A stretch of DNA of 64,000 nucleotides from JBBIOU01 sp037443205 (GTDB lineage: Bacteria; Bacteroidota; Bacteroidia; Flavobacteriales_D; UBA2798): positions 1 through 64,000 of the forward strand of contig JBBIOU010000019.1 in the NCBI GenBank assembly GCA_037443205.1, given 5' to 3'. The notes under the pieces were generated by a model that saw nothing but the letters and a program-made list of their open reading frames with translations, searched no databases and was not told the DNA's origin. Below, in pieces: positions 63,701 through 64,000 of the stretch (position 1 is its first letter; every line of letters starts with the position of its first letter). The translations under genes were made by a program, and so were the position numbers.

Positions 63701-64000
63701 GACCGGTTTTGATGACTGCTTTTGTAGCCTCTTTAGGGTTTCTCCCGATGGCAATAAGTACTGGCGAAGGCGCAGAAGTACAAAGGCCTTTAGCAACAGT
63801 GGTAATTGGCGGTTTGCTCCTTGCTACGTTTTTAACTCTTTTTATTTTACCTGTTTTATATATAATATTTCATCAAAAAAAAATAATCAATAAGAAAGTA
63901 ACAGCTTTGCTTGTTGTGTTTTCTGTTTTTTCTTTTCAGGAAATTAACGCTCAAACGCCAATTACATTACAACAAGCGATTGACACAGCTTTAGCAAATA
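60769..64000 (+). CDS. CusA/CzcA-family heavy-metal RND transporter, apparently fused to an outer-membrane factor (partial)
   Basis: Open from ATG 60769 to the window end (1077 codons visible). N-terminus MLNKIIGFSVKNKLITGLFV, then PIDAVPDITNNQVQI and ERLITFPLEQANSNLPYL typical of CusA/CzcA. Proton-relay aspartates lie in TM4 (GAIDFGLIVDGAVIIVEA, Asp401/Asp407). After the last RND helix (LFILPVLYIIFHQKK) the frame continues through a second hydrophobic segment (TALLVVFSVFSFQEINAQ) into TPITLQQAIDTALAN, the start of a TolC/CusC outer-membrane-factor domain. The metal (Cu, Ag, Zn, Co or Cd) cannot be told. Truncated by the window edge. Confidence 0.92.
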   Translation, partial: MLNKIIGFSVKNKLITGLFVIALIGYGIYEVMRLPIDAVPDITNNQVQIITVAPALGATDIERLITFPLEQANSNLPYLKELRSYSSFGLSVITIVFEDDVDVYWARQQIAERLQQVQDELPKGFGSPFLAPVTTGLGEIYQYIVRPEKGYENKYSAMELRTIQDWIVRKQLLGVKGVAEISSFGGLLKQYEIAVEPEKLLAYNITINDVFTALEKNNQNTGGSYIEKGPSALFIRSEGLVSNFKDIENIVVKNLPNGVPLLIRDVAEVKLGNATRYGALTYNGELQVSGALVLMLKGANSNEVIRNIKKRIEEIKKLLPEGVTIEPFIDRTKMVNNAISTVAKNLTEGALIVIFVLVLFLGNLRAGLLVASVIPLSMLFAIILMNLFGVSGNLMSLGAIDFGLIVDGAVIIVEAVMHRLTHSKNFSNIKKLSQSEMDTEVNYSASRMMNSAVFGQIIILIVYLPIFTLQGIEGKMFKPMAQTVAFALAGAFVLSLTYIPMMSALFLSKNISHKQTFSDKMMSHLECFYQKYLVKALRFQNTILTFVISLFVVAIFVLTQLGGEFIPALPEGDFAVETRVLPGSNLNTSIEAVSKASKILLEKFPEVERIVTKTGSSEVPTDPMPLDASDMIIVLKSRSEWTSAKTYRELEAKMINTLQAIPGVTFSFQFPVAMRFNELISGAKQDVVCKIFGENLDTLAFYANKLGKICNTIDGSSGVYVEKVLGLPQITIQYNRNAIAQYGLTISDINRVVNTAFAGEISGTVYEGEKRFDLVVRLKNEKRRDITDVQNLLIPTPQGTQIPLNTVAKIEIVEAPNQIQRENSQRRIIVGFNVRGRDVQTTVQELQQKTEQQIKLPPGYRITYGGAFENLEEAKARLQIAVPVSLALIFLLLYFAFHSVKQGLLIYSAIPLSAIGGILALAIRNISFSISAGIGFIALFGVAVLNGIVLIAEFNHLKKMGYTDLKRIVIKGTIIRLRPVLMTAFVASLGFLPMAISTGEGAEVQRPLATVVIGGLLLATFLTLFILPVLYIIFHQKKIINKKVTALLVVFSVFSFQEINAQTPITLQQAIDTALAN

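Overview
The window is a stretch of low-GC chromosome from a member of the Bacteroidota. Several independent signs agree: a type IX secretion (T9SS) regulator (PorX), a PorP/SprF-type outer-membrane protein, at least six genes or gene remnants for exported proteins ending in T9SS type A or type B (gliding-motility-associated, CHU_C-like) sorting domains, the TAnnTTTG -7 promoter element upstream of many starts, weak Shine-Dalgarno use, and a CusA-type RND pump that appears to be fused to a TolC-like outer-membrane factor. The metabolism visible (aconitase, homogentisate pathway, glutaryl-CoA dehydrogenase, threonine dehydrogenase, biotin synthesis) suggests an aerobic heterotroph. I cannot name the genus. 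No rRNA, tRNA or CRISPR array was recognised.

Layout. 1-1400: a small two-gene unit (90 aa plus a 268-aa PD-(D/E)XK-like protein) bracketed by inverted GTTAGCACC/GGTGCTAAC arms, resembling an integron-like cassette. 1649-5036 (minus): a possible 59-aa membrane peptide, a BNR-repeat T9SS cargo protein and an HD phosphohydrolase. 5127-7939: porX, then a GAF/HisKA_2 histidine kinase on the other strand. 8089-20251 (plus): asnS, rpoN, a membrane protein, pheT, a PlsC-like acyltransferase, a YyaL-type thioredoxin-domain protein, a YD-repeat protein and a delta-60-repeat T9SS cargo, closed by a perfect 15-bp terminator stem. 20322-24345 (minus): tyrosine catabolism (hmgA, a four-helix-bundle IVP protein, hpd) and trhO. 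24468-30291 (plus): threonine dehydrogenase-like enzyme, MORN-repeat protein, aconitase, outer-membrane protein. 30316-37818 (minus): a PorP/SprF protein with a SPOR domain plus its 1077-aa seven-repeat adhesin, then bioB-bioF-bioD.

38274-45201 (plus) is the most dynamic part: a large beta-helix T9SS protein split by a frameshift, a type B sorted protein, and then a decayed second copy of the same two-gene module whose signal-peptide region carries an in-frame GC-rich palindromic repeat. 45307-46503 is gcdH. 46814-52735 (plus) is a signalling and membrane-organisation block: YfiR-like, TPR, HAMP-SpoIIE phosphatase, NfeD-like protein, flotillin, coiled-coil protein. 52950-54870 (minus) is a lipoprotein, a VTC-type polyphosphate polymerase and a DUF4956 membrane protein. 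Then come cdd, a run of four tiny overlapping Cys-rich lipoprotein genes (55632-56644, minus), an aminotransferase/omega-amidase pair, holB, and a metal-efflux locus running off the right end.

Two dispersed palindromic intergenic repeat families (A: about 11794-11877 and 26522-26607; B: about 3664-3754, 26631-26722 and a partial copy at 58855-58880) recur across the window. All family assignments are from reading the translated sequence; no database search was run.
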